This document shows, piece by piece, positions 1 through 12,110 of a stretch of DNA of 64,000 bases. The translations under genes and the position numbers were made by a program. The stretch is from Microbacterium proteolyticum. GTDB lineage: Bacteria; Actinomycetota; Actinomycetes; Actinomycetales; Microbacteriaceae. A model generated the notes under the pieces. It made no database searches. It had not been told where the DNA came from and was given only the letters and a program-made list of their open reading frames with translations. Numbering within the stretch: position 1 is the first letter of the stretch; each line of letters starts with the position of its first letter. The stretch spans positions 1-64,000 of the forward strand of contig NZ_JACHXY010000002.1 of NCBI RefSeq assembly GCF_014192415.1, written 5' to 3'.

Positions 1-38
1 GGGTGGCCATTTCGCATTTCACCCCCACCCATTAGCGA

Positions 39-81
39 GCGCTGGTACGAGCTTTCCCTTCGGGGGAGCACGTACCAGCGC
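39..81. terminator. Hairpin, possible terminator of an upstream gene
   Basis: An 11-base perfect inverted repeat (arms 39-49 and 71-81) encloses a second, imperfect GC-rich stem. It lies just upstream of the promoter of the MFS gene. The most likely role is termination of a + strand gene ending before the window. No U-tract is visible, so this is uncertain. Confidence 0.45.
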
Positions 82-104
82 TTCGTCGTACCCGGGCTCG
101 GAAC

Positions 105-117
105 TAGGCTCGAAGGG
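105..117 (+). promoter_or_regulatory. -10 box of a leaderless MFS transcript
   Basis: TAGGCT at 105-110 is followed by 7 bases and then the GTG start at 118. This is the spacing of a leaderless actinobacterial promoter, and no Shine-Dalgarno sequence is present. Confidence 0.5.
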
Positions 118-1332
118 GTGACCGACTTCACAGGGCACGTGCCGGGCGGCCGTGAGTATCGCCGTCTCCTGGTCGGGCTGTTCTTCGGCGGCGTCGCAAC
201 GTTCGCCCAGCTCTACGCCACGCAGGCGGTCCTGCCCATGATCGGCGCGGACGTCCCCACGTCACCGTCGGCGGCGGCCCTGACCGTGTCGGCGTCGACC
301 CTGGGTCTCGCCGCCGCCGTCATCCCCTGGTCGATCGTGGCCGACCGGATCGGTCGCGTGCCCGCGATGACGATCGGGCTCATCGCCGCGACGATCCTCG
401 GCGGTGTCACGCCCCTCGCCCACGATCTCGGCATCCTTCTCGCCCTGCGTCTTCTCGAGGGGGTCGCTCTCGGAGCAGTGCCCGCCGTCGCCCTCGCCTA
501 CCTGAGCGAGGAGGTCGATGCGCGTTATGTCGCGGCGGCAGCGGGGTCCTACATCGCGGGGACGACGGTCGGCGGGCTCAGCGGCCGGGTGGTCTCTGGC
601 TGGGTGGCGGAAGCGTTCGGATGGCGGTGGGGGGTGGCATCCGTCGTTCTGTTGTGTGTGATCGCGGCAGTGCTCTTCCTCACTCTCGTGCCCGCGTCGC
701 GCGGGTTCGTGCCGGGCCGCCTCCGCACGACACCTGGCCCGTCGGTGCGGCGGCGTCTGTTGCTCAATCTGCGATCGCCGGTGCAACTCGCGCTGTATGC
801 ACAGGGCTTCCTGCTCATGGGCGCCTTCGTCGCGGTGTACAACTACCTCGGATTCCATGTCATCGAACCGCCGTTCTCTCTCGCACCGTCGGTGGTGACT
901 CTGCTGTTCCTGGCCTACCTGGCCGGAACCGTCTCGTCGCCCCGCGCCGGGGTCCTCGCGGTCCGCCACGGACGACTGCCCGTGCTGCTGGTGTGCTGCG
1001 TCGTCATGTCGGCGGGCGCGGCGCTGATGTTCGTGTCCGCAGTCGTGAGCGTGGTCGTCGGGCTCGTCGCCTTCACCGCGGGATTCTTCGGAGCGCACGC
1101 CGTGGCATCCGGGTGGACGCCGGTCGCAGCGGACGGGGAGGCGCGCGCCCAAGCGTCTTCCCTGTACTACCTGGGGTACTACGCCGGATCGAGTCTGTTC
1201 GGGTGGGCGTTGGGCATCGTGTTCGGTACGGCCGGGTGGGGGTGGTTCCTCGGTGCCGTGCTGGCCATGTGCTCGCTGGCCATGGCTCTCGCGGGATGGG
1301 CGTTGCGCCGATCGTCATCGCCGTCGCAGTGA
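118..1332 (+). CDS. MFS transporter
   Basis: This 404-residue polytopic membrane protein looks like a drug/metabolite efflux permease of the major facilitator superfamily. About 12 hydrophobic segments are visible. The loop after segment 2 carries DRIGRVPA (about residues 76-83), the MFS motif A region. It probably exports small molecules by proton antiport, but the substrate cannot be read from sequence. The GTG start is chosen because a TAGGCT -10 box lies 7 bases upstream and the protein begins just before the first membrane segment. It is monocistronic; the next gene starts 95 bases later with its own Shine-Dalgarno sequence. Confidence 0.85.
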   Translation: MTDFTGHVPGGREYRRLLVGLFFGGVATFAQLYATQAVLPMIGADVPTSPSAAALTVSASTLGLAAAVIPWSIVADRIGRVPAMTIGLIAATILGGVTPLAHDLGILLALRLLEGVALGAVPAVALAYLSEEVDARYVAAAAGSYIAGTTVGGLSGRVVSGWVAEAFGWRWGVASVVLLCVIAAVLFLTLVPASRGFVPGRLRTTPGPSVRRRLLLNLRSPVQLALYAQGFLLMGAFVAVYNYLGFHVIEPPFSLAPSVVTLLFLAYLAGTVSSPRAGVLAVRHGRLPVLLVCCVVMSAGAALMFVSAVVSVVVGLVAFTAGFFGAHAVASGWTPVAADGEARAQASSLYYLGYYAGSSLFGWALGIVFGTAGWGWFLGAVLAMCSLAMALAGWALRRSSSPSQ

Positions 1333-1427
1333 CGGCAACAGTCACCGGTTTCCGCGCCCAGGTCAATGCCTCGGCGCATCATCGTGCCGACCGACTAGCG
1401 TCGAAGAGGACGTGAGGGAGGTCGCGA

Positions 1428-3713
1428 GTGGACGATGCCGGCGAGCGCAGCATGACGGACGACGAGATGGTGGGATCGACACCGGTGGATGCAGAGGACG
1501 CGGTCGAGAACGTGTCGGAGATCAGCTACGACGAGCAGCGGTATCCGGCCCGGCCGAGACGCCTTCGACCGCGGGATCAGTTCCGCGGTGGCACGCTCCG
1601 GCGGTTCCTCACCGATCCGCGAAGCGCCAACGGGCTCAACCCGTCCTATGTCGAATGGCTGGTGCGGCAGTCGATGTTGAAGGATGCCGACGTCCTGAGT
1701 CGGCAGTTGTCGGGCCAACCGTCGATGTGGCGCAACCCCTACGCCCGCCCCGATGCTCGGCGGGCCATCGAGTCGACGGACGTGTGGTTCACGGCGTACC
1801 CCATTTCGCTGATCACCCGACCGGGGGAGTCCTTCCTCGAAGCGCTGGGCGATGAGGCACTGTGGGAAGCGTTCGAGTGGGTGGGGATCAACGGCATACA
1901 CACGGGTCCGGTCAAGCGGGCCGGCGGAATCACGGGATGGCAGGAGACGCCGAGCGTCGACGGTCACTTCGACCGCATCAGCACGCAGATCGACCCCGAG
2001 TTCGGTGACGAGAACGCGTTCCGCCGCGTGGCCGATGTGGCGGAGTCGCACGGCGGCAGCGTGATCGACGACATCGTCCCCGGTCACACGGGGAAGGGTT
2101 CCGACTTCCGCCTCGCCGAGATGGCCTACAAGGACTACCCGGGGATCTACCACATGGTGGAGATTCCCCGAGAGGACTGGGAGCTGCTGCCGGAGGTGCC
2201 CGCGGGGCGCGATTCGGTCAACCTCGACGCCGACACCGAACGCGAGCTGAGTGCGCGCGGGTACATCATCGGCGAACTGCAGCGCGTCATCTTCTACACG
2301 CCCGGTGTGAAGGAGACGAACTGGAGTGCGACGGCGCCCGTCGTCGGCACCGACGGTCTCGAGCGCAGGTGGGTCTACCTGCACTACTTCAAGGAGGGGC
2401 AGCCCTCCATCAACTGGCTCGACCCCACTTTCGCGGGAATGCGGCTGGTCATCGGCGATGCTCTGCACTCGCTCGGCGACCTCGGTACGAGCGCCCTCCG
2501 CCTGGATGCCAACGGTTTCCTCGGTGTGGAGAAGAGCGCCGAAGGTCTTCCCGCGTGGTCGGAAGGCCACCCGCTCTCGCATGCGGCGAATCACATCATC
2601 GCCGGCATGGTGCGCAAGGTCGGCGGCTTCACTTTCCAGGAGCTCAACCTGACGATGGAGGACATCCGCGATACCAGCGCGGTCGGCGCCGACCTTTCGT
2701 ACGACTTCGTCACGCGCCCGGGCTACCACCACGCGCTGGCGACGGCGAACACGGAGTTCCTCCGCCTCGCCCTGAACACCGCGCTCGAGACCGGCGTCGA
2801 GCCGGTGCAGCTGGTGCACGGAATGCAGAACCACGACGAGTTGACGTACGAGCTCGTCCACTGGGCGACCACGCACCGCGACACGCTCTATCCCTTCCGG
2901 CACGACGAGCACTCGGGCGCGGAGATCGCCGAGATGGTGCGGGCCGAGCTGACCGAGAAGCTCACGGTCGACGCCGACTACAACCTCGTCTTCACCCAGA
3001 ACGGCATCGCCTGCACGACGGCATCCCTCATCGCCGCCACGCAGGGCAAGTCGACCCTCGAGGACATCACCGAAGCCGACGTGCCCGCCATTCGTGACGC
3101 GCACCTGCTGCTGGCGAAGTACAACTCGTGGCAGCCCGGGGTGTTCGCCCTGTCGGGGTGGGACCTCACGGGATCGCTCACGGTGCCTGCCGACGATGTG
3201 CGCCACCTCATCTCGTCGGGCGACACCCGCTGGATCGAACGCGGTGCCCACGATCTGCTCGACGTGGCCCCCGACGCGGCGTCGTCGATCTCGGGGATGC
3301 CGCGCGCGCGCTCGCTCTACGGGTCGCTGGGTGATCAGCAGGCGGACCCGCAGTCGTTCCTGTCGGGGCTGCGCGACGTACTGCGGATCCGCGGTGACCA
3401 CGGCATCGCGATCGCGTCGCAGGTCGACATCCCGCAGGTAGGCCACCCGAGCATGCTCGTCATGGTGCACCGACTCGACGGGGGCGACCACCGCGCCGAG
3501 GATGCACCTTTGCAGATCACGGTCCTGAACTTCTCGGCCGAGACGATCGAGGGCACGGTGCGCTCCGAGTACCTCGTTCCGCAGAGCACCGCAGTGGATG
3601 CGGCGACCGGCGACGTCCTCGGGCGCGTCGACGAACTGCAGAGCTTCTCGATCGAGCTGGGACCGTACGCCGGCCTCTTCCTGGTGTTGGAGGGTCCCGA
3701 GAGCGACGAGTGA
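1428..3713 (+). CDS. GH13 alpha-glucan enzyme (trehalose synthase/amylase-like)
   Basis: This 761-residue glycoside hydrolase family 13 protein acts on alpha-glucosidic bonds, presumably in the cytoplasm since no signal peptide is seen. The GH13 triad can be placed: nucleophile Asp360 in RLDANGF, acid/base Glu405 in FQELN, and the transition-state Asp470 in NHDE. The C-terminal 100 or so residues look like a beta-sandwich domain. Overall length and layout resemble maltose alpha-glucosyltransferase (trehalose synthase), but region I reads DIVPGHTG rather than the usual VxNHTS. I therefore do not assign a subfamily or gene name. GTG 1428 is preferred because GAGGGAGGT lies 5-6 bases upstream; ATG 1453 is out of phase with that site. 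Confidence 0.8.
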   Translation: MDDAGERSMTDDEMVGSTPVDAEDAVENVSEISYDEQRYPARPRRLRPRDQFRGGTLRRFLTDPRSANGLNPSYVEWLVRQSMLKDADVLSRQLSGQPSMWRNPYARPDARRAIESTDVWFTAYPISLITRPGESFLEALGDEALWEAFEWVGINGIHTGPVKRAGGITGWQETPSVDGHFDRISTQIDPEFGDENAFRRVADVAESHGGSVIDDIVPGHTGKGSDFRLAEMAYKDYPGIYHMVEIPREDWELLPEVPAGRDSVNLDADTERELSARGYIIGELQRVIFYTPGVKETNWSATAPVVGTDGLERRWVYLHYFKEGQPSINWLDPTFAGMRLVIGDALHSLGDLGTSALRLDANGFLGVEKSAEGLPAWSEGHPLSHAANHIIAGMVRKVGGFTFQELNLTMEDIRDTSAVGADLSYDFVTRPGYHHALATANTEFLRLALNTALETGVEPVQLVHGMQNHDELTYELVHWATTHRDTLYPFRHDEHSGAEIAEMVRAELTEKLTVDADYNLVFTQNGIACTTASLIAATQGKSTLEDITEADVPAIRDAHLLLAKYNSWQPGVFALSGWDLTGSLTVPADDVRHLISSGDTRWIERGAHDLLDVAPDAASSISGMPRARSLYGSLGDQQADPQSFLSGLRDVLRIRGDHGIAIASQVDIPQVGHPSMLVMVHRLDGGDHRAEDAPLQITVLNFSAETIEGTVRSEYLVPQSTAVDAATGDVLGRVDELQSFSIELGPYAGLFLVLEGPESDE

Positions 3714-3717
3714 GCGA

Positions 3718-3745
3718 TGTCGGGGGTCGGGCGTAGCGTGAGCGC
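3718..3745 (+). promoter_or_regulatory. PafBC-like (RecA-NDp) promoter of the GIY-YIG-like gene
   Basis: TGTCGGGG (3718-3725), then exactly 8 bases, then TAGCGT (3734-3739), then 6 bases, then ATG 3746. The layout is identical to the uvrA and uvrB promoters in this window. It fits the known actinobacterial DNA-damage promoter TGTCRGTG-N8-TAnnnT, with 7 of 8 positions of the upstream element. Confidence 0.6.
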
Positions 3746-4297
3746 ATGTCCGCCCCCGTCTGCCTCGTCGACTCCTGCGCCGGTGCCGTCGACCCCACGG
3801 CGCCCGTGGCCCTGTGCGGGTGGCACGCGGCCGTCAGCGCGGAGTGGACGACGGCGCACGACGGTGTGACCGACGTTCTGCCGACACCGTGCCGATTGTG
3901 CGGATCGCGGCTCGGGGTGCGGTGGCCGAGCGGGTGGCTGTGCGCGGTGTGCGAATGGCGGCACGGCGACGCCGTCGACGACGAACTCCCCCCACCCCGT
4001 GTGGACGTCGTGTACTACCTGCGGTTCGAGGACCGGATCAAGATCGGTACCACCGCACGGCCGCGGCAGCGGCTCGCCGCCATCTGGCACGATGAACTCC
4101 TCGCCTTCGAGCCGGGCGACAGATCGGTCGAGCGTAGACGACATGCTCTGTTCGCCGACGAGAGGTTCGGCCGCACGGAATGGTTCCGGCGGTCCACGGC
4201 CCTCAATGCCCACATCGACGCCGTCGCTGCCGGGGTCGACGACCCGTGGGCCCTGTACGCCCGGTGGGTGAGCGAAGGGATCGCTCGGCGAGGGTGA
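3746..4297 (+). CDS. Zinc-finger plus GIY-YIG-like (MUG113/T5orf172) protein
   Basis: This is a 183-residue protein of unknown function. The N-terminal half has paired Cys/His motifs (CLVDSC...CGWH and CRLCG...CAVCEWRH), which suggest one or two zinc-binding sites. From about residue 90 it carries VYYLRFEDRIKIGTT followed by RPRQRLAAI. This is the signature of the MUG113/T5orf172 branch of the GIY-YIG superfamily: YY replaces GIY-YIG-like tyrosines, followed by a KIG strand and a conserved Arg. A Glu in TEWFR near residue 150 matches the family's metal ligand position. It may nick or bind DNA. A PafBC-like leaderless promoter directly precedes the ATG, which suggests induction by DNA damage. 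The function is inferred, not shown. Confidence 0.75.
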   Translation: MSAPVCLVDSCAGAVDPTAPVALCGWHAAVSAEWTTAHDGVTDVLPTPCRLCGSRLGVRWPSGWLCAVCEWRHGDAVDDELPPPRVDVVYYLRFEDRIKIGTTARPRQRLAAIWHDELLAFEPGDRSVERRRHALFADERFGRTEWFRRSTALNAHIDAVAAGVDDPWALYARWVSEGIARRG

Positions 4298-4389
4298 GGG
4301 AACACCTGTCCACGCCGGCGGCAAGCCCTCGTGGGCGCTGAGGCGGGCCGTCTAGCGTGGGCCGCACACGATGTGGGAGGTAACGCACC

Positions 4390-5058
4390 ATGGGATTCCT
4401 CGATCGACTCTTCGGGTCCGGCGATGAGCCGCCGCGCGCGGCCGCACCGGCGGCCCCGCGCGGCGTGGCGAGCGAACTGCGCGATGCCGACGGCAGATAC
4501 GCACCGCCGCCGGCCGGTGCCGGTGAGCCTGCGGCATCCGGATCCGACGAAGACCGACAGGCCGTGGATCGCTACCGGTACCTGTTGCGCACGGCTCCGC
4601 CCGAGACGGTCGAGCAGGTGCACGCCGAGGCGTTCGGCAAGCTCACAGCGGCGCAGCGTCAGCAGGTGCTGCAGGACCTCTCGTCGGGGTTGGCGCCCTC
4701 CGAGCGGCCCGCCGACGACCAGCCCGCCACTCTCGCGCGTGCCGCGACCCGCGCCGAGTACTCGCAGCCCGGCTTCATGGAGCGCACGTTCGGTGGCAGG
4801 TCGTTCTCGGGCGGCCCCGGTTTCGGCTCGATGCTGGGCGCGTCGATGCTCGGCACGATCGGCGGATACGTGGTGGGCTCGGCGCTGGTGGGTGCGATGT
4901 TCGACCCGGGATACGACGCGGGGTACGCCGACGGCGCCGCCGCGGACGCGGGGGCGGGCGACGCGGGGGCCGTCGACGCCGGCGGGGTGGACCCCGGTGC
5001 GGGAGGTGACGTCGGCGCGGACTTCGGAGGCGACTTCGGGGGCGACTTCGGCTTCTGA
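4390..5058 (+). CDS. Hypothetical protein with Gly/Asp-rich C-terminus
   Basis: This 222-residue protein is of no recognised function. It starts MGFLDRLFG, has an Ala/Pro-rich linker, a helical middle (about 55-120), a Gly-rich hydrophobic stretch (about 135-170, with GASMLGTIGGYVVGSAL) that could enter a membrane, and a C-terminus made of repeated DAGAG and GGDFG units. TAGCGT at 4355-4360 could be its -10 box, and GGGAGG lies 9-10 bases before the ATG. Proteins of this layout occur in other actinobacteria and are sometimes mislabelled as cation ATPases, but no ATPase motif is present here. Confidence 0.7.
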   Translation: MGFLDRLFGSGDEPPRAAAPAAPRGVASELRDADGRYAPPPAGAGEPAASGSDEDRQAVDRYRYLLRTAPPETVEQVHAEAFGKLTAAQRQQVLQDLSSGLAPSERPADDQPATLARAATRAEYSQPGFMERTFGGRSFSGGPGFGSMLGASMLGTIGGYVVGSALVGAMFDPGYDAGYADGAAADAGAGDAGAVDAGGVDPGAGGDVGADFGGDFGGDFGF

Positions 5059-5119
5059 GGGCGCGGTCGGGCGGCCGGTGCTCGCCGTCACCCGCCCCAC
5101 GATGTGGCATCCTCGTCGG

Positions 5120-5722
5120 GTGCCTCTTCTCGCGCTGACAGGTGGAATCGCCTCGGGCAAGTCCACCATCGCGACCGCCCTCGCCCAGCACGGAGCCGTC
5201 GTCATCGACGCCGACGCCATCGTGCGCGAGGTTCAGGCACCCGGATCCCCGGTGCTCGAGGCGATCGCCGCCGAGTTCGGTTCCGAGGTGCTCCGCGATG
5301 ACGGCGCCCTCGATCGACCCGCCCTCGGTGCTCTGGTGTTCGGGCATGCCGACCGGCTGGCCGCCTTGAACGCGCTCGTGCACCCCGCCGTCCGCTCCGA
5401 ATCGCAGCGGCGGTTCGACGAGGCGTTCGCCGCCGATCCGGATGCCGTCGTCGTCTACGATGTTCCGCTGCTCGCGGAAGCGCGGGGCGGTGATGGCTGG
5501 GATCTGATCGCCGTCGCCCACGCGCCGGTGGAAGAACGCGTACGCCGCCTCGTCGAGATCCGCGGACTCAGCGAGAGTGATGCGCGCGCGCGCATCGGGT
5601 CTCAGGCCAGCGACGAGGAGCGCCTCGCCCTCGCCGACGTGGTCATCGACACGGGCACGACGCTGGATGCCACGAGGCACCAGGTCGACCAGCTGTGGGA
5701 CCGCGTGACGCGCCCTCGCTGA
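5120..5722 (+). CDS. coaE: Dephospho-CoA kinase
   Basis: CoaE phosphorylates the 3'-hydroxyl of dephospho-CoA, the last step of coenzyme A synthesis. The P-loop GGIASGKST lies at residues 7-15, followed by DADAIVREV (substrate-binding Asp) and the lid-region Arg residues [10 protein letters not shown]. The 200-residue length is normal. GTG 5120 is chosen because CoaE proteins begin a few residues before the first strand LALTGG. An in-frame ATG at 5102 would add six residues and lacks a clear Shine-Dalgarno sequence, so the start is not certain. uvrB follows 88 bases later with its own promoter. Confidence 0.92.
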   Translation: MPLLALTGGIASGKSTIATALAQHGAVVIDADAIVREVQAPGSPVLEAIAAEFGSEVLRDDGALDRPALGALVFGHADRLAALNALVHPAVRSESQRRFDEAFAADPDAVVVYDVPLLAEARGGDGWDLIAVAHAPVEERVRRLVEIRGLSESDARARIGSQASDEERLALADVVIDTGTTLDATRHQVDQLWDRVTRPR

Positions 5723-5782
5723 CAGAGGGAACCCTCCCCAGCGCCGTCGTGCTCGCGTACGGCGAACGCAACCCGACCCCGA

Positions 5783-5810
5783 TGTCGGAGGCCCCGCCTA
5801 CGCTGGAATC
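5783..5810 (+). promoter_or_regulatory. PafBC-like (RecA-NDp) promoter of uvrB
   Basis: TGTCGGAG (5783-5790), 8 bases, TACGCT (5799-5804), 6 bases, ATG 5811. The upstream element is identical to that of uvrA. It matches the actinobacterial LexA-independent damage promoter motif, and the transcript is predicted to be leaderless. Confidence 0.75.
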
Positions 5811-7880
5811 ATGCAGGCAACGCGTTCGGTCCGTCCCTTCGAGGTCATCAGCGAGTACTCGCCCTCCGGCGATCAGCCGCAGGCGATCGCCGACCTCGCC
5901 GGTCGCATCAACGCCGGCGAGACCGACGTGGTGCTGCTGGGTGCGACCGGTACCGGCAAGTCGGCGACGACGGCCTGGCTGGTGGAGCAGGTGCAGCGCC
6001 CCACGCTGGTGCTCGCGCACAACAAGACCCTCGCGGCGCAGCTGGCTAACGAGTTCCGCGAGCTGATGCCGAACAACGCCGTCGAGTACTTCGTCTCGTA
6101 CTACGACTACTACCAGCCCGAGGCCTATGTGCCGCAGACCGACACCTTCATCGAGAAGGACTCCTCCATCAACGCCGAGGTCGAGCGTCTGCGCCACTCG
6201 ACCACCAACTCGCTTCTGTCCCGCCGTGACGTGATCGTCGTATCCACGGTGTCGTGCATCTACGGCCTCGGTGCGCCCGAAGAGTACCTGCGCGCCATGG
6301 TCGCCCTGCAGGTGGGGGAGCGGTACGACCGCGACGCGCTAATCCGCAAGTTCATCTCGATGCAGTACAACCGCAACGACGTCGATTTCTCACGCGGCAA
6401 CTTCCGCGTGCGCGGCGACACGATCGAGATCATCCCGGTGTACGAGGAGTACGCGATCCGCATCGAGATGTTCGGCGACGAGATCGAGGCGTTGTACACG
6501 CTGCACCCGCTCACCGGTGACGTCATCGAGAAGATGGATTCCGTACCGATCTTCCCGGCCTCGCACTACGTCGCGGGCACCGAGACGGTTCAGCGCGCGA
6601 TCGGCACCATCGAGCACGAGCTCGAGGAGCGCCTGAAAGAATTCGAGTCGCAGGGAAAGCTCCTCGAGGCGCAGCGTCTGCGCATGCGCACGACCTTCGA
6701 CCTCGAGATGCTTCAGCAGCTCGGTTTCTGCTCGGGCATCGAGAACTACTCGCGTCACATGGACGGCCGCATGCCCGGTGACCCGCCGCACACGCTGCTC
6801 GACTTCTTCCCCGACGACTTCCTGCTCGTCATCGACGAGTCGCATGTGACGGTGCCTCAGATCGGTGCGATGTACGAGGGCGACGCGTCACGCAAGCGCA
6901 CGCTGGTGGAGCACGGGTTCCGACTGCCGAGCGCCATGGACAACCGCCCCCTGCGGTGGGATGAATTCAAGGAGCGCGTCGGTCAGACCGTCTATCTGTC
7001 GGCCACGCCGGGTCGCTACGAGATGGGCATCGCCGACGGGGTGGTCGAGCAGATCATCCGTCCGACGGGCCTGGTCGACCCCGAAATCGTCGTGAAGCCG
7101 TCGAAGGGTCAGATCGACGATCTGCTCGAAGAGATCCGGTTGCGCGTCGAGCGCGACGAGCGCGTGCTCGTCACCACCCTCACCAAGAAGATGGCCGAAG
7201 AGCTGACCGACTTCCTCGGGGAGCACGGCGTGCGGGTGCGGTACCTGCACTCCGACGTCGACACCCTGCGGCGCGTCGAGCTGCTGACCGAGCTGCGCGC
7301 CGGCGTCTACGACGTGCTCGTGGGCATCAACCTGCTGCGAGAAGGACTCGACCTGCCCGAGGTCTCGCTCGTGGCGATCCTCGATGCCGACAAAGAGGGA
7401 TTCCTCCGCAGCGGGACGTCGCTCATCCAGACCATCGGCCGTGCCGCGCGAAACGTCTCCGGCGAGGTGCACATGTACGCCGACAGGATCACCGACTCGA
7501 TGCGCAACGCGATCGACGAGACCGAGCGGCGGCGAGAGAAGCAGGTCGCTTACAACACCGAGCACGGAATCGACCCGCAGCCGTTGCGGAAGAAGATCGC
7601 CGACATCACCGAGGTGTTGAACCGCGAGGCCACCGATACGAGGAAGCTCCTCGCACGAAACGACAAGGCGGGTAAAGGCAAGTCGCCGACGCCCTCGCTC
7701 CGTCGCACGGGAATCGCCGCAGAAGGTGCAGATCAACTCGAATCGACGATCGCCGACCTCACGCAACAGATGTTGGCGGCGGCGGCGGAGCTCAAGTTCG
7801 AGCTCGCCGGGCGTCTACGCGACGAGGTGCAGGACATGAAGAAAGAGCTGCGAGCGATGGAGAGAGCCGGGCACGCCTGA
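5811..7880 (+). CDS. uvrB: Excinuclease ABC subunit B
   Basis: UvrB is the damage-verification helicase of nucleotide excision repair. UvrA loads it, and it then recruits UvrC. Visible hallmarks are GATGTGKS (Walker A, about residues 44-51), the beta-hairpin [12 protein letters not shown] that inserts behind lesions, the DESH helicase motif, the helicase VI region QTIGRAARN, and a C-terminal UVR domain (about 645-682) that contacts UvrC. The 689-residue length is typical. Its promoter matches that of uvrA, so the two unlinked genes are probably co-induced. Confidence 0.97.
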   Translation: MQATRSVRPFEVISEYSPSGDQPQAIADLAGRINAGETDVVLLGATGTGKSATTAWLVEQVQRPTLVLAHNKTLAAQLANEFRELMPNNAVEYFVSYYDYYQPEAYVPQTDTFIEKDSSINAEVERLRHSTTNSLLSRRDVIVVSTVSCIYGLGAPEEYLRAMVALQVGERYDRDALIRKFISMQYNRNDVDFSRGNFRVRGDTIEIIPVYEEYAIRIEMFGDEIEALYTLHPLTGDVIEKMDSVPIFPASHYVAGTETVQRAIGTIEHELEERLKEFESQGKLLEAQRLRMRTTFDLEMLQQLGFCSGIENYSRHMDGRMPGDPPHTLLDFFPDDFLLVIDESHVTVPQIGAMYEGDASRKRTLVEHGFRLPSAMDNRPLRWDEFKERVGQTVYLSATPGRYEMGIADGVVEQIIRPTGLVDPEIVVKPSKGQIDDLLEEIRLRVERDERVLVTTLTKKMAEELTDFLGEHGVRVRYLHSDVDTLRRVELLTELRAGVYDVLVGINLLREGLDLPEVSLVAILDADKEGFLRSGTSLIQTIGRAARNVSGEVHMYADRITDSMRNAIDETERRREKQVAYNTEHGIDPQPLRKKIADITEVLNREATDTRKLLARNDKAGKGKSPTPSLRRTGIAAEGADQLESTIADLTQQMLAAAAELKFELAGRLRDEVQDMKKELRAMERAGHA

Positions 7881-7894
7881 GCCCGCAACCACTC

Positions 7895-8317
7895 ATGGAC
7901 CAACGGATCACCCTCGTCACCCTAGGAGTTCGCGACCTCGCGCGCGCGATCATCTTCTACGGCGCACTGGGATGGAAGGCGCATCCTGCATCCGTCGAAG
8001 GCGACGTCGCATTCTTCGACACGGGTGGCCTCGTCGTGGCGCTGTGGGGTCGCGACGAACTCGCCGCCGATTCGGGCGTCGAAGACAGCGGCGGATGGGG
8101 TGGCGTGACCCTGGCCCACAACGTCGTCGAGGCTGAACAGGTCGACGCCATCCTCGCCGACGCCGCGGCGGCGGGTGCGCGCGTGGCGCGGGCGGGCGCG
8201 CCGACGCCCTGGGGCGGCTACTCGGGAGTCTTCGTCGACCCCGACGGGCACCCGTGGGAGGTCGCCGTCAACCCGGGGTGGCCGTTGGACGAGGCGGGGC
8301 GCCCGCAGCTGGGGTGA
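7895..8317 (+). CDS. VOC-superfamily protein (glyoxalase/bleomycin-resistance fold)
   Basis: This 140-residue vicinal-oxygen-chelate protein starts with ITLVTLGVRDLARAIIFY and ends with VFVDPDGHPWEVAVNP, the two halves of the betaalphabetabetabeta repeat. Such proteins bind metal and act as lyases, dioxygenases or antibiotic-binding proteins; the substrate cannot be told. The gene starts 14 bases after uvrB stops and may be carried on the same transcript. Conserved DPDG and the terminal Glu (WEV) are present. Confidence 0.8.
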   Translation: MDQRITLVTLGVRDLARAIIFYGALGWKAHPASVEGDVAFFDTGGLVVALWGRDELAADSGVEDSGGWGGVTLAHNVVEAEQVDAILADAAAAGARVARAGAPTPWGGYSGVFVDPDGHPWEVAVNPGWPLDEAGRPQLG

Positions 8318-8341
8318 TCGTCGACCGGCGCCCTTCCCGTG

Positions 8342-8578
8342 TCAGGGGCAGTGCAGCAGGGGCTTCGGCCCGGACCGGTCGACGCTGTGCTCTGTCATCG
8401 GATGACCGCACAGGGGGCAGGGGCGGCCCGTGCGGACGGGCTCCGGCGTCGTCTCGTAGGGGCCGACCGAGGCGGGTCCGGCGACGCGGATCAGACGCGT
8501 GTTGAGGTACTGGTACCAGCCGCCCGCCTCGCGCACACGCTCGCGAAGCGGCGGGCGATCGGCATCCTTTCGTGTCAT
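8342..8578 (-). CDS. Small zinc-ribbon-like protein
   Basis: This is a 78-residue protein of unknown function. The C-terminal half holds CPLCGHPMTEH and a terminal HCP, together a plausible four-ligand zinc site. The gene is divergent from the MarR gene, and a palindrome lies 6 bases before its ATG. It is therefore a likely target of that regulator. It has no Shine-Dalgarno sequence and may be leaderless. The divergent layout and the Cys pattern argue it is real despite its size. Confidence 0.6.
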   Translation of the reverse strand: MTRKDADRPPLRERVREAGGWYQYLNTRLIRVAGPASVGPYETTPEPVRTGRPCPLCGHPMTEHSVDRSGPKPLLHCP

Positions 8579-8583
8579 GATTA

Positions 8584-8595
8584 TTAGTGTACTAA
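8584..8595. promoter_or_regulatory. Candidate MarR operator
   Basis: TTAGTGTACTAA is an inverted repeat (TTAGT-GT-ACTAA) in an AT-rich island between the divergent start codons at 8578 and 8614. MarR-family operators are typically short AT-rich palindromes of this kind beside their own gene, so autoregulation and control of the 78-residue gene are likely. Confidence 0.6.
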
Positions 8596-8613
8596 CGATT
8601 TAGGAGGTCGCGC

Positions 8614-9048
8614 GTGCAGGATCCGTTGAAGCTGGAGAACCAGGTGTGCTTCGCCCTCGTCTCCGCCGCTCGCAACATCGTCTCGATCTACCGCCCCGTG
8701 CTCGAGCCGCTCGGCCTGACGCATCCGCAGTATCTGGTCATGCTCGCCCTCTGGGAGCGATCGCCGCGCGCGCTCGGGGCGCTGGCCGCCGAGCTCGCGA
8801 TGGAGCCGGCCACGTTGTCACCGCTGGTCAAACGTCTCGAGGCGCAGGGGCGCGTCGATCGCACCCGCCGCACCGACGACGAGCGGGTGCTCGACATCGC
8901 TCTCACCGACGAGGGGCGCGCGCTCCGCGAAGCCGCGCTCGGTGTCCCCGGCCAGATCATGGCGCGGGTGGGCGTGTCGGAGGAAGCGCTGATCGCACTG
9001 CGAGACGGGCTCGCACCCTTCGCCGGGGTCGCCCGCTCGGCGGAGTGA
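8614..9048 (+). CDS. MarR-family transcriptional regulator
   Basis: This 144-residue winged-helix regulator of the MarR/OhrR type dimerises and usually releases DNA on binding a phenolic ligand or on oxidation. The core reads LTHPQYLVMLALWE, then the recognition helix region EPATLSPLVKRLEAQG and the wing RTDDERVLDIALTDEG. Cys12 in the N-terminal helix (NQVCFAL) sits where OhrR proteins carry their peroxide-sensing cysteine, so organic-peroxide sensing is possible. No ohr gene is adjacent. GTG 8614 is supported by TAGGAGG 6 bases upstream. A palindromic operator candidate lies at 8584-8595. Confidence 0.88.
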   Translation: MQDPLKLENQVCFALVSAARNIVSIYRPVLEPLGLTHPQYLVMLALWERSPRALGALAAELAMEPATLSPLVKRLEAQGRVDRTRRTDDERVLDIALTDEGRALREAALGVPGQIMARVGVSEEALIALRDGLAPFAGVARSAE

Positions 9049-9109
9049 AGCCCGTATCGCGCCGCCGCACTCTCGCACATCCGTGCGCCCGGGGCGAACC
9101 CGGGGCCGA

Positions 9110-9137
9110 TGTCGGAGGCCCGACCTAGACTTAACAC
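9110..9137 (+). promoter_or_regulatory. PafBC-like (RecA-NDp) promoter of uvrA-uvrC
   Basis: TGTCGGAG (9110-9117), 8 bases, TAGACT (9126-9131), 6 bases, GTG 9138. The 14-base block CGATGTCGGAGGCC is shared exactly with the uvrB promoter. Confidence 0.75.
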
Positions 9138-12107
<2,970 letters not shown>

Positions 12108-12110
12108 CCC

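Noticed and set aside
1395..3491. Long open frame antisense to the GH13 gene
   Set aside because: It is a shadow of high-GC codon usage. It has no ribosome site or family motif and lies fully opposite a well-supported enzyme.
1428..3713. Naming the GH13 gene treS
   Set aside because: The catalytic triad is present but region I differs from typical trehalose synthases, so the subfamily is left open.
4331..5119. N-terminal extension of the coaE frame
   Set aside because: It overlaps the 222-residue gene in another frame and gives Arg/Ser/Pro-rich nonsense before the CoaE P-loop domain.
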